This document shows, one piece after another, positions 51,821 through 60,036 of a stretch of 64,000 nt of DNA. The DNA is from Bacillaceae bacterium SAS-127 (GTDB lineage Bacteria > Bacillota > Bacilli > Bacillales > Domibacillaceae): the NCBI GenBank assembly GCA_002261155.1, contig NKXN01000030.1, positions 1 through 64,000 on the forward strand, given 5' to 3'. The notes below the pieces were generated by a model that did not search any database, had not been told where the DNA came from, and saw only the letters and a program-made list of their open reading frames with translations. Each line of letters begins with the position of its first letter. The stretch's first letter is position 1. The position numbers and the translations under genes are program-made.

Positions 51821-52417
51821 TTACATCAATCCTTTCAAGTATACGAAGCTAAAGATAAAGATCCAAACAACGTCAAGGAAGTGCCAGTATAAAGAGAAGA
51901 TAAACGATTTATTAGTTGTTTCAGGTGTTAAACCGTGTTTCTTCACTTGCATCATAATAGCAGTTCCCCATAGTAAGCCGAACGTAACGTGAAGTCCGTG
52001 AGTACCAAGTAAAGTGAATAAGCTAGATAAGAAGGCGCTTGTTTGCATTGTAGCTCCTTCATGAACGTATGTGACGAATTCAAAAATCTCAACGCTCAAG
52101 AATCCTAAACCTAACACTAAAGTGATACCAAAGAAAGTCATCATTGCTTTTTTCGCACCAAGGCGCATCGCATTGATACCAAGGCCGATTGTAAAACTAC
52201 TTGTTAATAAGATGATTGTTTCTAGCATAACTGGTCCCATCTCAAAAATTTCAGAACCAGATAGGCCGTTACCTGTGCGGTGTTCTAATACGAAATATAC
52301 AGCAAATAGGGTGGAGAAGAGGGCAATTTCTGCCCCTAAAAAGATCCAAAATCCTAAGATCTTTAATCGATTCTCCTCTGTACTATATTCTAACGGTAGC
52401 GAGTTATCTATTTTCAT
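51821..52417 (-). CDS. qoxC: Menaquinol oxidase aa3 subunit III
   Basis: A 198-residue subunit III with five membrane helices. Visible: LKILGFWIFLGAEIALFSTL, LLTSSFTIGLGINAMRLG, TLLGTHGLHVTFGLLWG, and the terminal LYWHFLDVVWIFIFSFVYL. The short five-helix form is normal for quinol oxidases. Its start overlaps the qoxB stop by four bases. Confidence 0.92.
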   Translation of the reverse strand: MKIDNSLPLEYSTEENRLKILGFWIFLGAEIALFSTLFAVYFVLEHRTGNGLSGSEIFEMGPVMLETIILLTSSFTIGLGINAMRLGAKKAMMTFFGITLVLGLGFLSVEIFEFVTYVHEGATMQTSAFLSSLFTLLGTHGLHVTFGLLWGTAIMMQVKKHGLTPETTNKSFIFSLYWHFLDVVWIFIFSFVYLKGLM

Positions 52418-54360
52418 TTTCCTTCACCTCGCAATGCTTTTTCCGTGCGTTCAATCTCTTCAACAGAGACGTAGAAGCCATGATCTTGTTCAAATGTGCG
52501 ATAAGTCATTGTCGCTAGTACAACTAGACCAGCAATGATCGCAAGATTCCACCAGTTGAACACTGCGAAGAATCCTAGGAAGAAGAAAGCCACACCCATG
52601 ATAAACGGTTGTCCACTATTGTTTGGCATATGAATTGGTTCATATGGACCATCATCTGTTAGTGGCTTATTATCTTTCTTAGCAAACCAATAAGCATCGA
52701 TTGACTTAATAGTTGGTACTTTTGCAAAGTTGTAGAATGGAACTGGGCTGTGCGTGCTCCATTCCAATGATCTTGCATCCCAAGGGTCGCCGTTCGTGTC
52801 ACGAGGGCTGTAACGGATGCTCCAATAAATGTTGTAAACAAGAATAATGAAACCAATCGTTAAGCCTAGGGCACCGATAAATGAAAGCATATTTAATGGG
52901 CCATAGCCTGTGCTTTCTGAATACGTAAACATACGACGTGTCATTCCATCAAGTCCTAGAATGAACAGTGGGAAGAATGTTACGTTAAAGCTAATAGCAA
53001 TAAACCAGAAAGAAATCTTTCCAAGACGCTCGTTCAAACGGAAACCGAATACTTTCGGGAACCAGAAGTAAAGTCCAGCGATTACTGCGAAAACAGTTCC
53101 TGGAATCAATACGTAGTGGAAGTGAGCGACAAGGAACATTGTATTATGGTATTGATAGTCAGCACTTGCCATCGCAAGCATAACTCCAGTTACCCCACCG
53201 ATTGTAAAGATCGGAATAAAGGCAAGGGAATAAAGCATTGGCGTAGTAAAGCTGATTTTCCCTTTACGTAAAGTAAATAGCCAGTTGAATATTTTAACTC
53301 CGGTTGGTACAGCGATCGCCATTGTTGTGATAGAGAAGACGCTGTTAACCATCGCGCCGTGTCCCATTGTATAGAAGTGATGAGCCCATACAAGGAAAGA
53401 TAGCAAGGAAATAACAACCATACTCGCGACCATTGACTTATAACCGTATAGGTTTTTACGAGCAAATGTAGAAATGATTTCACTGTAAATACCAAAAGCA
53501 GGTAAAATAACGATATATACTTCAGGATGTCCCCATACCCAGAACAAGTTTGCCCAAAGCATGTCCATACCACCATTGTCCATCGCAAAGAATTGCGTAC
53601 CGAATTGGCGATCTAACATCATTAATGCAAGAGCAACTGTTAATACAGGGAAAGCAAATACGATAATTACGTTTGTAATTAATACGGACCAAGTAAACAT
53701 TGGCATTTTCATTAAAGTCATACCTGGTGCACGCATTTTTAAAATCGTGACGATGAAGTTAATTCCCGTCATTAATGTTCCAAGTCCCGCAATTTGTAGG
53801 GAAATGGAGTAATAGTTATTTGCTACTCCTGGACTAATATCCGGACCTGACAACGGGAAGTAAGCTGTCCATCCTGCATCAGGAGATCCACCGATAACGA
53901 AGGAGATGTTTAATAGCATCGCACCGAAGAAGAATAACCAAAAACTTACGGCATTCAATCGTGGAAACGCTACGTCACGTGCTCCGATTTGAAGTGGAAT
54001 AACAACGTTCATCAATCCAATGATAAATGGCATAGCCATAAACAAGATCATGATGAGTCCGTGTGTTGTAAAGATTTCATTGTAATGTTGTGCGTTTAAA
54101 AGTTTGTTGTCTGGCACCGCTGTTTGTGCACGCATTAATACAGCGTCGACGCCTCCGCGGAAAAGCATTAATAAAGCAGCGATGATGTACATAACACCAA
54201 TACGTTTATGATCAACAGTTGTTAACCATTCCGTCCAAAGATAACCCCATTTTTTAAAATAGGTTAATCCGGCAACGATGGAAACCGAAGCGACGACGAT
54301 GCTGACCATGGCACCGTAAATCATCGGATCACCGGTTACGAAAAATTCGTCCCATTTCAT
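52414..54360 (-). CDS. qoxB: Menaquinol oxidase aa3 subunit I
   Basis: A 648-residue haem-copper oxidase subunit I. The haem and CuB ligands are visible: FTTHGLIMILFMA (low-spin haem His), WVWGHPEVYIVILPAFG (CuB His and cross-linked Tyr), VWAHHFYTMG (CuB His pair), and VAHFHYVLIPG (high-spin and low-spin haem His). It reduces oxygen to water and pumps protons. The length and the TVDHKRIGVMYI start match QoxB (aa3-600) rather than CtaD. Confidence 0.95.
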   Translation of the reverse strand: MKWDEFFVTGDPMIYGAMVSIVVASVSIVAGLTYFKKWGYLWTEWLTTVDHKRIGVMYIIAALLMLFRGGVDAVLMRAQTAVPDNKLLNAQHYNEIFTTHGLIMILFMAMPFIIGLMNVVIPLQIGARDVAFPRLNAVSFWLFFFGAMLLNISFVIGGSPDAGWTAYFPLSGPDISPGVANNYYSISLQIAGLGTLMTGINFIVTILKMRAPGMTLMKMPMFTWSVLITNVIIVFAFPVLTVALALMMLDRQFGTQFFAMDNGGMDMLWANLFWVWGHPEVYIVILPAFGIYSEIISTFARKNLYGYKSMVASMVVISLLSFLVWAHHFYTMGHGAMVNSVFSITTMAIAVPTGVKIFNWLFTLRKGKISFTTPMLYSLAFIPIFTIGGVTGVMLAMASADYQYHNTMFLVAHFHYVLIPGTVFAVIAGLYFWFPKVFGFRLNERLGKISFWFIAISFNVTFFPLFILGLDGMTRRMFTYSESTGYGPLNMLSFIGALGLTIGFIILVYNIYWSIRYSPRDTNGDPWDARSLEWSTHSPVPFYNFAKVPTIKSIDAYWFAKKDNKPLTDDGPYEPIHMPNNSGQPFIMGVAFFFLGFFAVFNWWNLAIIAGLVVLATMTYRTFEQDHGFYVSVEEIERTEKALRGEGK

Positions 54361-54393
54361 AGGTGTGACTCCTTTCGTGTTCTATAAACAGTA

Positions 54394-55320
54394 TTATTTT
54401 TCTTCATTATTTTGCTGTGTGTTGTTGCTTGCAGTCGGCGGTATGCATATTTCTTTTCCGTCTGCACTTACTCCATGGTTATGTCCACCATGTTCACCCT
54501 CTGGAGCTGGGCGGAAGTCTAAGTGAGTGGAGCTGTATGTTTCACGTCCAACAAACTCAGCTTTTAAAAGTTTATCAAACTCTTTTTCTGTTAAATCAGC
54601 TGCTGTTTCTTGAACGTCATTCACCCATTCATCATAATCAGCTGGAGTCATTGCTTGTGCTTCAAATTCCATATGAGCGAACCCTTTACCATTAAAGTTT
54701 GAGTTTTTACCCACATAAGATCCAGGTGTATCAGCAACAAGGTTAATCTTTGTCACCATGTCACTCATTGCATATTTCTGTCCAGCTAATTGTGGAATCC
54801 AGAAACTTGTAATTGGACCGAATGAATACAGTCGAAATTCAACTGGTCGATCAGTCGGAAGGTTTACATAGTTAACGGTTTCAATTCCTTCTTCAGGATA
54901 GCTGAAATGCCATTTCCAGTTAGAAGAGGACGCATAAATGACTAATGGTTTTTCATCAGCATACCCTTTTGGCGTCGTTTCCACTTCATATGTTGTCTTT
55001 ACAGTAACAACAGATAAGAAAGTAACGATAAGGATCGGAATAACCGTCCAAATGATTTCTAACCAATGATTTCCTTCCTCGTGTGGAGGTTCATAATCCT
55101 TATCTAATTTCGAAGCACGATACTTTGTAAGTACAAACACATAAAGTACGTAAACGACGAGCAGGATACCTGCCATCACGATAATTGAAAGAATAATCGT
55201 GTCAGATAAAGTTTTGGCAGATGGTCCTTTTGGGTCTAAGACCATCAATGAATTTCCACAGCCTGTAAGAATCGTGGAAATAGTGAAAACAAAAAATAAT
55301 AAAGCCCATTTCATCTTCAT
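54394..55320 (-). CDS. qoxA: Menaquinol oxidase aa3 subunit II
   Basis: A 308-residue lipoprotein subunit. The start at 55320 has AAGGAAGGAG upstream. The lipobox ILTGC puts the lipidated Cys at residue 20. Two membrane helices follow (residues about 40-65 and 85-110), then an external cupredoxin domain. The CuA-binding cysteines and histidines of cytochrome c oxidases are absent (FGPITSFWIPQLAGQKY), which shows a quinol rather than cytochrome c oxidase. The C-terminus is His/Glu-rich. First gene of qoxABCD; the 350-base leader to the next terminator holds its promoter. Confidence 0.93.
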   Translation of the reverse strand: MKMKWALLFFVFTISTILTGCGNSLMVLDPKGPSAKTLSDTIILSIIVMAGILLVVYVLYVFVLTKYRASKLDKDYEPPHEEGNHWLEIIWTVIPILIVTFLSVVTVKTTYEVETTPKGYADEKPLVIYASSSNWKWHFSYPEEGIETVNYVNLPTDRPVEFRLYSFGPITSFWIPQLAGQKYAMSDMVTKINLVADTPGSYVGKNSNFNGKGFAHMEFEAQAMTPADYDEWVNDVQETAADLTEKEFDKLLKAEFVGRETYSSTHLDFRPAPEGEHGGHNHGVSADGKEICIPPTASNNTQQNNEEK

Positions 55321-55440
55321 AGTGTACTCCTTCCTTAAACATAATGAATCATAGCCAAACAATATGTTTGACTCCTTAAATATTTCACAATAATTCTCCA
55401 TGGATAAGAGCTGTAAATTAATTGAAACATATATCCACAA

Positions 55441-55671
55441 TTCCTATCTTATTCTCAATCTATTTAAAAGACAATTAAAAAATAATTATGTCACAAAAAT
55501 TTCACTTTTGTAAGTTAATGATTAGAAAATAGGTATTAAAATGGGGATTTTGTCGATGAGATAGAATGGAAGTAAGCCGCTGCGAATACTCCTCTTTGCT
55601 ACAGATTTTGGTATCGTCTTACTAGAAGGGATAAAGTTTTGTATAAGTTTGATTTTTTTATTTTAAAATGA
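55441..55671. other. qox leader region
   Basis: AT-rich, no gene. On the minus strand, TTTTGTGACAT and AAAGTGAAATT (55480-55515) resemble ResD- or Rex-type half-sites seen in respiratory promoters, but neither match is strong. Confidence 0.35.
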
Positions 55672-55704
55672 AAAAGACCGCTGTACTAAAAGCAACGGTC
55701 TTTT
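55672..55704. terminator. Bidirectional terminator
   Basis: AAAAGACCG and CGGTCTTTT form a nine-pair stem with a 15-base loop, flanked by A- and T-runs. It serves the minus-strand GIY-YIG gene. Confidence 0.85.
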
Positions 55705-55732
55705 CGACAAAATTCGGGGAGTGACAGGCACC
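55705..55732. repeat. GAGTGACAGGCAC element, copy 2
   Basis: CGACAAAATTCGGGGAGTGA then CAGGCACC ends four bases from the stop of the GIY-YIG gene. Copy 1 is at 51500-51528; both follow a terminator directly. Confidence 0.65.
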
Positions 55733-55735
55733 TCT

Positions 55736-56110
55736 TTATTTAAAGAAAACTTTGTCAATATTATATTTGGCTTGAAGTTTATTGATGATGTAGGTTTCGT
55801 AAATGTCTCTCTCAACCGGGTCTTCGATATAACAAACAGCAATTTTATATACGTCGTCTCTATGATTTTTGATAGGGGATACCGTGTCTTCGAAGTTTTT
55901 GCGAATTCGCTGTCTAAGCTTTCTTGCTTTCCCTACATAAAGCAGTTGGTCATGAACATCGAAAAACATGAAAATGCCGCCTTTATCGCGAGCGATCTTC
56001 GTATAATCAGTAAAGCCATACTCGGTACTTAATGCTGGTTCTCCCGGTTCTCCAACTTGCTTACTTTTCTTAATGATGACATTTGGTTCAGGGATCGTAA
56101 TTTTAATCAA
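55736..56110 (-). CDS. GIY-YIG nuclease-domain protein
   Basis: A 124-residue protein with a GIY-YIG domain: GGIFMFFDVHDQLLYVGKAR carries the two strand motifs (here GIF and YVG), followed by the conserved Arg/Lys in KLRQRIRKNF and the metal-binding Glu in RDIYETYIINKLQ. The N-terminal 40 residues are a short extension. Stand-alone GIY-YIG proteins occur in many Bacillus genomes; their substrates are unknown. There is no sign of a mobile intron nearby. Confidence 0.85.
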   Translation of the reverse strand: MIKITIPEPNVIIKKSKQVGEPGEPALSTEYGFTDYTKIARDKGGIFMFFDVHDQLLYVGKARKLRQRIRKNFEDTVSPIKNHRDDVYKIAVCYIEDPVERDIYETYIINKLQAKYNIDKVFFK

Positions 56111-56231
56111 TATAAGTCACTTCCTACTATTATTTATAGAACTCGTTTTAAATGGATATTTCACTATAACATACTTCTAGTGTTTTCACCATAGGTGAGG
56201 GAAGGGAGTTTCTACTGATTGAAGGTTCATT

Positions 56232-57422
56232 TTATTTCTCTTGTTGAATCTTTTTGACACGATCCATTAAATGATGAACAAATGCATCATCTTTTACAAG
56301 CCAGGCAGCGTACTTCCTTTTAAGAAAGCTTTCTGCTTCCAGAAAATTTGTAAACGTTTCTTCTATTTTTAATTTGCTATGGTTGATGCCCCATTTATGA
56401 TCGTTGATGGGATGCAGAAGAAACGTTTCTTCCATTCGACTTTCATACAAGGAGCCAAAGGAGGACCCTTTCATGTTGTAGCGGTTTCTTTTGGCGTCTT
56501 CTCGTAATGGTTCGAGATGAAAAGTGCTAGTAACAAACAATTTATAAGCGTCTTCTGTTAATGAACAGCCGGCAGCTTTCGCATGTCCACCACCGCCAAA
56601 ATCGCTGGCAATTTCAGAGACATCAATATGATCATGGATCGTTCGAAACCCGATGCGTTTTCCACCAATATTTAAAATAGCGATATAATCTAGGTGTGGA
56701 TATTCTTTTCCTAATTCATTGCCGAGCTCTGAATGATAAGCTTCTGCATAGACGATACCGGCAAAATATTCTCCGATTGGCGCTTGGATGAGTTCTCGGC
56801 GTTTTCGGCGAATGTACCGTTCGATTTTGTTCTCTTCCATGTCTAATATTTTTTGTTCGAATTCGTCAAAGAAGAAATGGTCACTCTGTTTGAGCCGATT
56901 GACCATTTTTTCTTCAAATTCATCAATGGAAACTAAGAAGAAGAGAGCATTTAGTCGATGAGCTTCTTGATTATCATTTTTTTCCCATTCCCAAGTGTCG
57001 TACTGTCTGACGAGTTCTACAAATTCAGCTACTGCGGGAGAAGGCTCCATTAGTTTGTGTTTGATCAGGTATTCATATAGCAGAGAGGTGGCTGACGTTA
57101 ATTTTCCTTCATCATCCTCCACCGCAATATGTCCCCAAGAGTACTCATTCAGATGCAGGGCGGTTTTATGGTGATCGAGTAGTTGGACTTTTCCTCCGGC
57201 TTGATAAAACTCATTGAGTCGCTTTTCATTTTCCTCGTTCACCGATAAATCCGTAATCAATAAAAATGTTTGTTTATCTCCGTTTTCTAAAAACCATTGC
57301 ACTTCATAGTTGAGACCTGAAATCGAGTTGTAGCGGACTTGGACTTGTTTCTCGAAAGCGAGCTTTGCTAGAATACCACAGCCAACTCCATCTAAATCAT
57401 TATGCGATAACAGTCGATACAT
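56232..57422 (-). CDS. nrnB: DHH-family phosphoesterase, NrnB-like
   Basis: A 396-residue DHH/DHHA1 phosphoesterase. Motifs: LSHNDLDGVGCGI (motif I), LITDLSV (motif II), LLDHHKTA (the DHH motif), a linker, then GGGGHAKAAG in DHHA1. Length and sequence start match Bacillus NrnB (YngD), which degrades short RNAs and, in vitro, pAp-like or cyclic nucleotides. ATG 57422 is used because GAGGTG is six bases upstream; GTG 57431 lies within that site. Confidence 0.85.
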   Translation of the reverse strand: MYRLLSHNDLDGVGCGILAKLAFEKQVQVRYNSISGLNYEVQWFLENGDKQTFLLITDLSVNEENEKRLNEFYQAGGKVQLLDHHKTALHLNEYSWGHIAVEDDEGKLTSATSLLYEYLIKHKLMEPSPAVAEFVELVRQYDTWEWEKNDNQEAHRLNALFFLVSIDEFEEKMVNRLKQSDHFFFDEFEQKILDMEENKIERYIRRKRRELIQAPIGEYFAGIVYAEAYHSELGNELGKEYPHLDYIAILNIGGKRIGFRTIHDHIDVSEIASDFGGGGHAKAAGCSLTEDAYKLFVTSTFHLEPLREDAKRNRYNMKGSSFGSLYESRMEETFLLHPINDHKWGINHSKLKIEETFTNFLEAESFLKRKYAAWLVKDDAFVHHLMDRVKKIQQEK

Positions 57423-57472
57423 ATTGTTCACCTCATGCTTAGTATGGCGAAAAAGGAAAAAAATATTGAAAA

Positions 57473-57518
57473 AAAAACGGACTCAAAAGTAGAAATTAAT
57501 TCTTTCGAGTCCGTTTTT
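57473..57518. terminator. Bidirectional terminator
   Basis: AAAAACGGACTC and GAGTCCGTTTTT form a 12-pair stem with a 22-base loop, with A- and T-runs on either side. It ends the DUF3817 gene on the minus strand. Confidence 0.85.
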
Positions 57519-57523
57519 ATAAA

Positions 57524-57820
57524 TTAATTGGCTTCAAGTTGCTTTAATTTTTTATCGAGAATTAAGTTGCCAAAGGGAATAAAGGCAACAATAACAGAGA
57601 CAATCGGCCATAGTAGATTCCATCTTGTTTTAAAGGTGACATACATAATGACTAGGCAATATGTAATAAATAAAGCGCCATGAATAGAACCAACGATTCG
57701 CACAGCTTCAGGAATATCTGCCCAATATTTAAGAGGCATCGCAATAAAAAGCAAGATTAAAAGAGAGGCTCCTTCAAAATGGCCCATAAACCGTAATTTG
57801 CCGATCGGTGTCTTGAGCAT
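57524..57820 (-). CDS. DUF3817 membrane protein (YdzA-like)
   Basis: A 98-residue protein with three membrane helices (GASLLILLFIAMPLKYW; IVGSIHGALFITYCLVIMYV; LLWPIVSVIVAFIPFGNLIL). The N-terminal LRFMGHFEGASLLILLF and IHGALFI are hallmarks of DUF3817. The function is unknown. Monocistronic. Confidence 0.85.
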   Translation of the reverse strand: MLKTPIGKLRFMGHFEGASLLILLFIAMPLKYWADIPEAVRIVGSIHGALFITYCLVIMYVTFKTRWNLLWPIVSVIVAFIPFGNLILDKKLKQLEAN

Positions 57821-58002
57821 CTATATTTTTCCTCCAATCGTATAAATTTTAATAATAGTTTTTCTTGTATGCAACGAACAATTTCATTTTATTATGAGGG
57901 AAACTGAGTGAAAAGTACATTTTGTTGCTTCAGGGACAAACATCCTTTCTTAAGTAAAATGAATGCATATATTGCTAGTAAAGATAGAAAGGGGGAGAAA
58001 TA
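57821..58002. other. Intergenic before the glutamine-rich genes
   Basis: AT-rich. GCATATATTG at about 57964 loosely resembles a sigma-K -10 (CATANNNTA), in keeping with late sporulation expression of the genes that follow, but the match is imperfect. Confidence 0.35.
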
Positions 58003-58287
58003 GTGGGAAAGTATTGTGAGTTAAATGATCGAGTGGCAGGTTTAGAAGTAAAATTAGAAAAAATCTTAGCTCAACTTCAAAAACAAAATCAATATCAAGG
58101 TCAATACCAAGACCAATGGCAATGGCAAGCGCAAGGTCAATATGATACGGAAAAAGATACAGTCATTCTTAAAAATATCGGGAACCCACGTGTCCATCTA
58201 CACAACAATCATTTCTTGTTAATCGTGATCTTTATTTTTGTTTTCCATGGCGGAGCACCTTGTTCAGCTCCAACTGTCGATAACTAA
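58003..58287 (+). CDS. Glutamine-rich small protein, paralogue 1
   Basis: A 94-residue protein starting at GTG after GGGGGAG. It has three parts: a helical segment (residues 1-30, LEVKLEKILAQLQKQNQ), a low-complexity Gln/Tyr/Trp stretch (residues about 30-47), and a C-terminal part with KNIGNPRVHLHNNHF followed by a hydrophobic segment FLLIVIFIFVF. The start, the Q-rich middle and the ILKNIGNP-H-N core recur in the next gene. The look is that of a structural spore-coat or exosporium protein; this is inference. Confidence 0.75.
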   Translation: MGKYCELNDRVAGLEVKLEKILAQLQKQNQYQGQYQDQWQWQAQGQYDTEKDTVILKNIGNPRVHLHNNHFLLIVIFIFVFHGGAPCSAPTVDN

Positions 58288-58328
58288 AATCGGTCATGAA
58301 AAATTTATACCGAAAGGAGGTGGATTTG

Positions 58329-58670
58329 ATGAGTAAATATTATGATTTATACGAAAGAGTAGAGCGTTTAGATGTTCAATTAGAGGAGATTTTGGCACAG
58401 CTTCAAAAACAAAATCAACATCAATGGCAAGAGCAAGATCAATATCAATGGCAAAATCAATACCAAGCGCAAGGCCAATACGATGAAGAAAAAGATACAG
58501 TCGTTCTTAAAAATATCGGAAACCCACATGTTCATGTACACAATAATGACTTTTTCATTCTCATTATCTTAGTGTTCATTTTCCATGGTGGATATGGCAA
58601 TGGTGCTGGATTTGCAGAAGGCCAATCATTAGTATCTTTATTAGAGATGATGAAAGAATTCGGTAAGTAA
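58329..58670 (+). CDS. Glutamine-rich small protein, paralogue 2
   Basis: A 113-residue paralogue of the preceding gene, 41 bases downstream. The start at 58329 (MSKYYDLYER) follows GGAGGTGG by seven to eight bases; ATG 58296 lacks a site. It shares LEEILAQLQKQNQ, a longer Q/W/Y stretch, YDEEKDTVVLKNIGNPHVHVH, and a hydrophobic FFILIILVFIFHGG segment, plus a new C-terminal tail (LVSLLEMMKEFG). Tandem duplication followed by divergence of the repeat tract is evident. Confidence 0.78.
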   Translation: MSKYYDLYERVERLDVQLEEILAQLQKQNQHQWQEQDQYQWQNQYQAQGQYDEEKDTVVLKNIGNPHVHVHNNDFFILIILVFIFHGGYGNGAGFAEGQSLVSLLEMMKEFGK

Positions 58671-58685
58671 TCTATATTGAATAGA

Positions 58686-58714
58686 AAGCGCCACTCCTCT
58701 GAGGAGTGGCGCTT
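58686..58714. terminator. Bidirectional terminator
   Basis: AAGCGCCACTCCTC and GAGGAGTGGCGCTT are complementary over 14 bases with only a single T between, so the loop opens slightly. Between convergent genes; T-tracts are short. Confidence 0.8.
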
Positions 58715-58738
58715 ATTTACTAGGAGAGCATCGGTTAA

Positions 58739-59365
58739 TTAGAACTGTACTGCTAGTTTTGTTGCTTTTTCCATGCCTTGTTCAATGATTTCCTCAGCTT
58801 TGTCTGGGAATTGGTTATGACCTTCGACAATAACGGTAGATAGATCAGTGATTCCTAAAAATGTAAGAATGCTTGTTACGTAGTTAACAGCCATTTCCAT
58901 CGATTGAGCTGGCCCTTCAGAGTATACGCCGCCTCTTGCGTTGAGTAGAATGACTTTTTTATCTGTAAGCATACCTACAGGGCCTTCAGGTGTGTAACGG
59001 AATGTTGTACCTGCTTGACATAAATAGTCAAAATACGTATGTAAAACAGCAGGGACTGTGAAATTCCAAAGTGGAAAGGCGATCACAATTTTATCAGCAG
59101 CGAGGAATTGATTTAAATATTTATTGACTACATCAGTAGCTTGTTGTTCTTCAGCTGTTAATTCCATTCCTTTTGCTAGCTTAAACATCCCATTAATTTT
59201 TGCTGTATCGTAATAGGGCAAGTTCTCTTCAAATAAATCTAACTCTGTGACCTTGTCTTCTGGATGAGCTTCTTTATAACTGTTAAGAAATGATTGGTAA
59301 AGTTGTACACTGACAGCTTGTTCTAGTGGTCGAGAGTTCGCTTTAATAAATAATACGTTTTCCAT
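58739..59365 (-). CDS. azoR: FMN-dependent NADH-azoreductase
   Basis: A 208-residue flavodoxin-fold enzyme. Visible: NVLFIKANSRPLEQAVS near the N-terminus (FMN phosphate), FPLWNFTVPAVLHTYFDYLC with the AzoR signature, FRYTPEGPVGMLTDKK, and LLNARGGVYSEGP. It reduces quinones and azo compounds with NADH and protects against quinone/thiol stress. Located downstream of a MarR gene that shares a palindrome with it, as in MhqR-type systems. Confidence 0.93.
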   Translation of the reverse strand: MENVLFIKANSRPLEQAVSVQLYQSFLNSYKEAHPEDKVTELDLFEENLPYYDTAKINGMFKLAKGMELTAEEQQATDVVNKYLNQFLAADKIVIAFPLWNFTVPAVLHTYFDYLCQAGTTFRYTPEGPVGMLTDKKVILLNARGGVYSEGPAQSMEMAVNYVTSILTFLGITDLSTVIVEGHNQFPDKAEEIIEQGMEKATKLAVQF

Positions 59366-59439
59366 CTGGATCGCCTCTTTTGTTTAAATTTTACTTAATA
59401 ATATGTGTAACTACTCAGGTGAATATTTGAATTTAAGAT

Positions 59440-59453
59440 GTTGCTATAGCAAC
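59440..59453 (-). promoter_or_regulatory. Palindromic operator upstream of azoR
   Basis: GTTGCTATAGCAAC is a perfect 14-base palindrome about 75 bases upstream of the azoR start. A matching half, GTTGCTATAC, occurs at 59923-59932 just upstream of the MarR gene, suggesting one regulator binds both. Confidence 0.7.
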
Positions 59454-59478
59454 TTTATGATTTCAAAAAGAATGAGAA

Positions 59479-59904
59479 CTATCGCAAATTCTCACGCATT
59501 TTTGATAAGACAGATCTAACGGTTTGCAATTCTTCTTCTGAAATGCCTTTGTAAATTTGCTTGTTGATCTCCTTTGCGATCGGAATAATGATCTCTTTAA
59601 GATTGTCTCCTTTTTCTGTAAGAAACACTTTGAGCGAGCGGCGATCATGCTGACAGCACACTCTGCGAATGAGCCCTTTTTGCTCTAAGTTGAGCAGCAT
59701 ACGGGCAATATTGGTTTTGTCTTTTTTTAGCTTTTCAGCAATTTCTTGCTGGCTTAGTCCATCTTTTTTCCAAAGGAGCATCATCACTAAATTTTGTTCT
59801 GGAGCGATGTTGAAAGGAGCTAGTTTACTTTTCACTTCACTCGTAATGAGCAAATCAGTTTGATGAATGTAAATACTAATATATTCATCTAAGGATACAT
59901 TCAA
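59479..59904 (-). CDS. MarR-family regulator
   Basis: About 141 residues. The winged-helix core reads LVMMLLWKKDGLSQQEIAEK, KDKTNIARMLLNLEQKGLIRR (quoted in parts), then the wing CCQHDRRSLKVFLTEKG. TTG 59904 is preferred with AGGTG six bases upstream; GTG 59913 is an alternative. A Cys pair at the wing (VCCQHDRR) could sense electrophiles. It probably represses azoR and itself through the GTTGCTATA-type sites. Confidence 0.88.
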   Translation of the reverse strand: MNVSLDEYISIYIHQTDLLITSEVKSKLAPFNIAPEQNLVMMLLWKKDGLSQQEIAEKLKKDKTNIARMLLNLEQKGLIRRVCCQHDRRSLKVFLTEKGDNLKEIIIPIAKEINKQIYKGISEEELQTVRSVLSKMRENLR

Positions 59905-59997
59905 ATTAATCACCTACAAATAGTTGCTATACATACTATTAACAATGATAGTGTAATCAATGAGATATAGGCTGTCAATCAATAAGTTTGGCGTCGT

Positions 59998-60036
59998 AAA
60001 AAGTGACTCCAGTTATTATAGGAGAGTCACTTTCTT
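59998..60036 (-). terminator. Terminator of the spore cluster
   Basis: AAAGTGACTC and GAGTCACTTT form a ten-pair stem. On the minus strand it is followed by TTTTTAC. It overlaps the stop codon of the last gene of the cluster. Confidence 0.8.

Noticed and set aside
52071-52538. Plus-strand open frame antisense to qoxC and qoxB
   Set aside because: Composition (Lys/Pro/Ile-rich) mirrors the membrane helices on the other strand; no ribosome binding site or known motif.
52414-55320. Cytochrome c oxidase ctaCDEF
   Set aside because: Subunit II has no CuA ligands and no haem-c motif, so a quinol oxidase is encoded.
58081-58490. CRISPR-like or tandem DNA repeat
   Set aside because: The CAA-rich repeats are codons for Gln/Tyr/Trp within two coding genes, irregular in length and without spacers.
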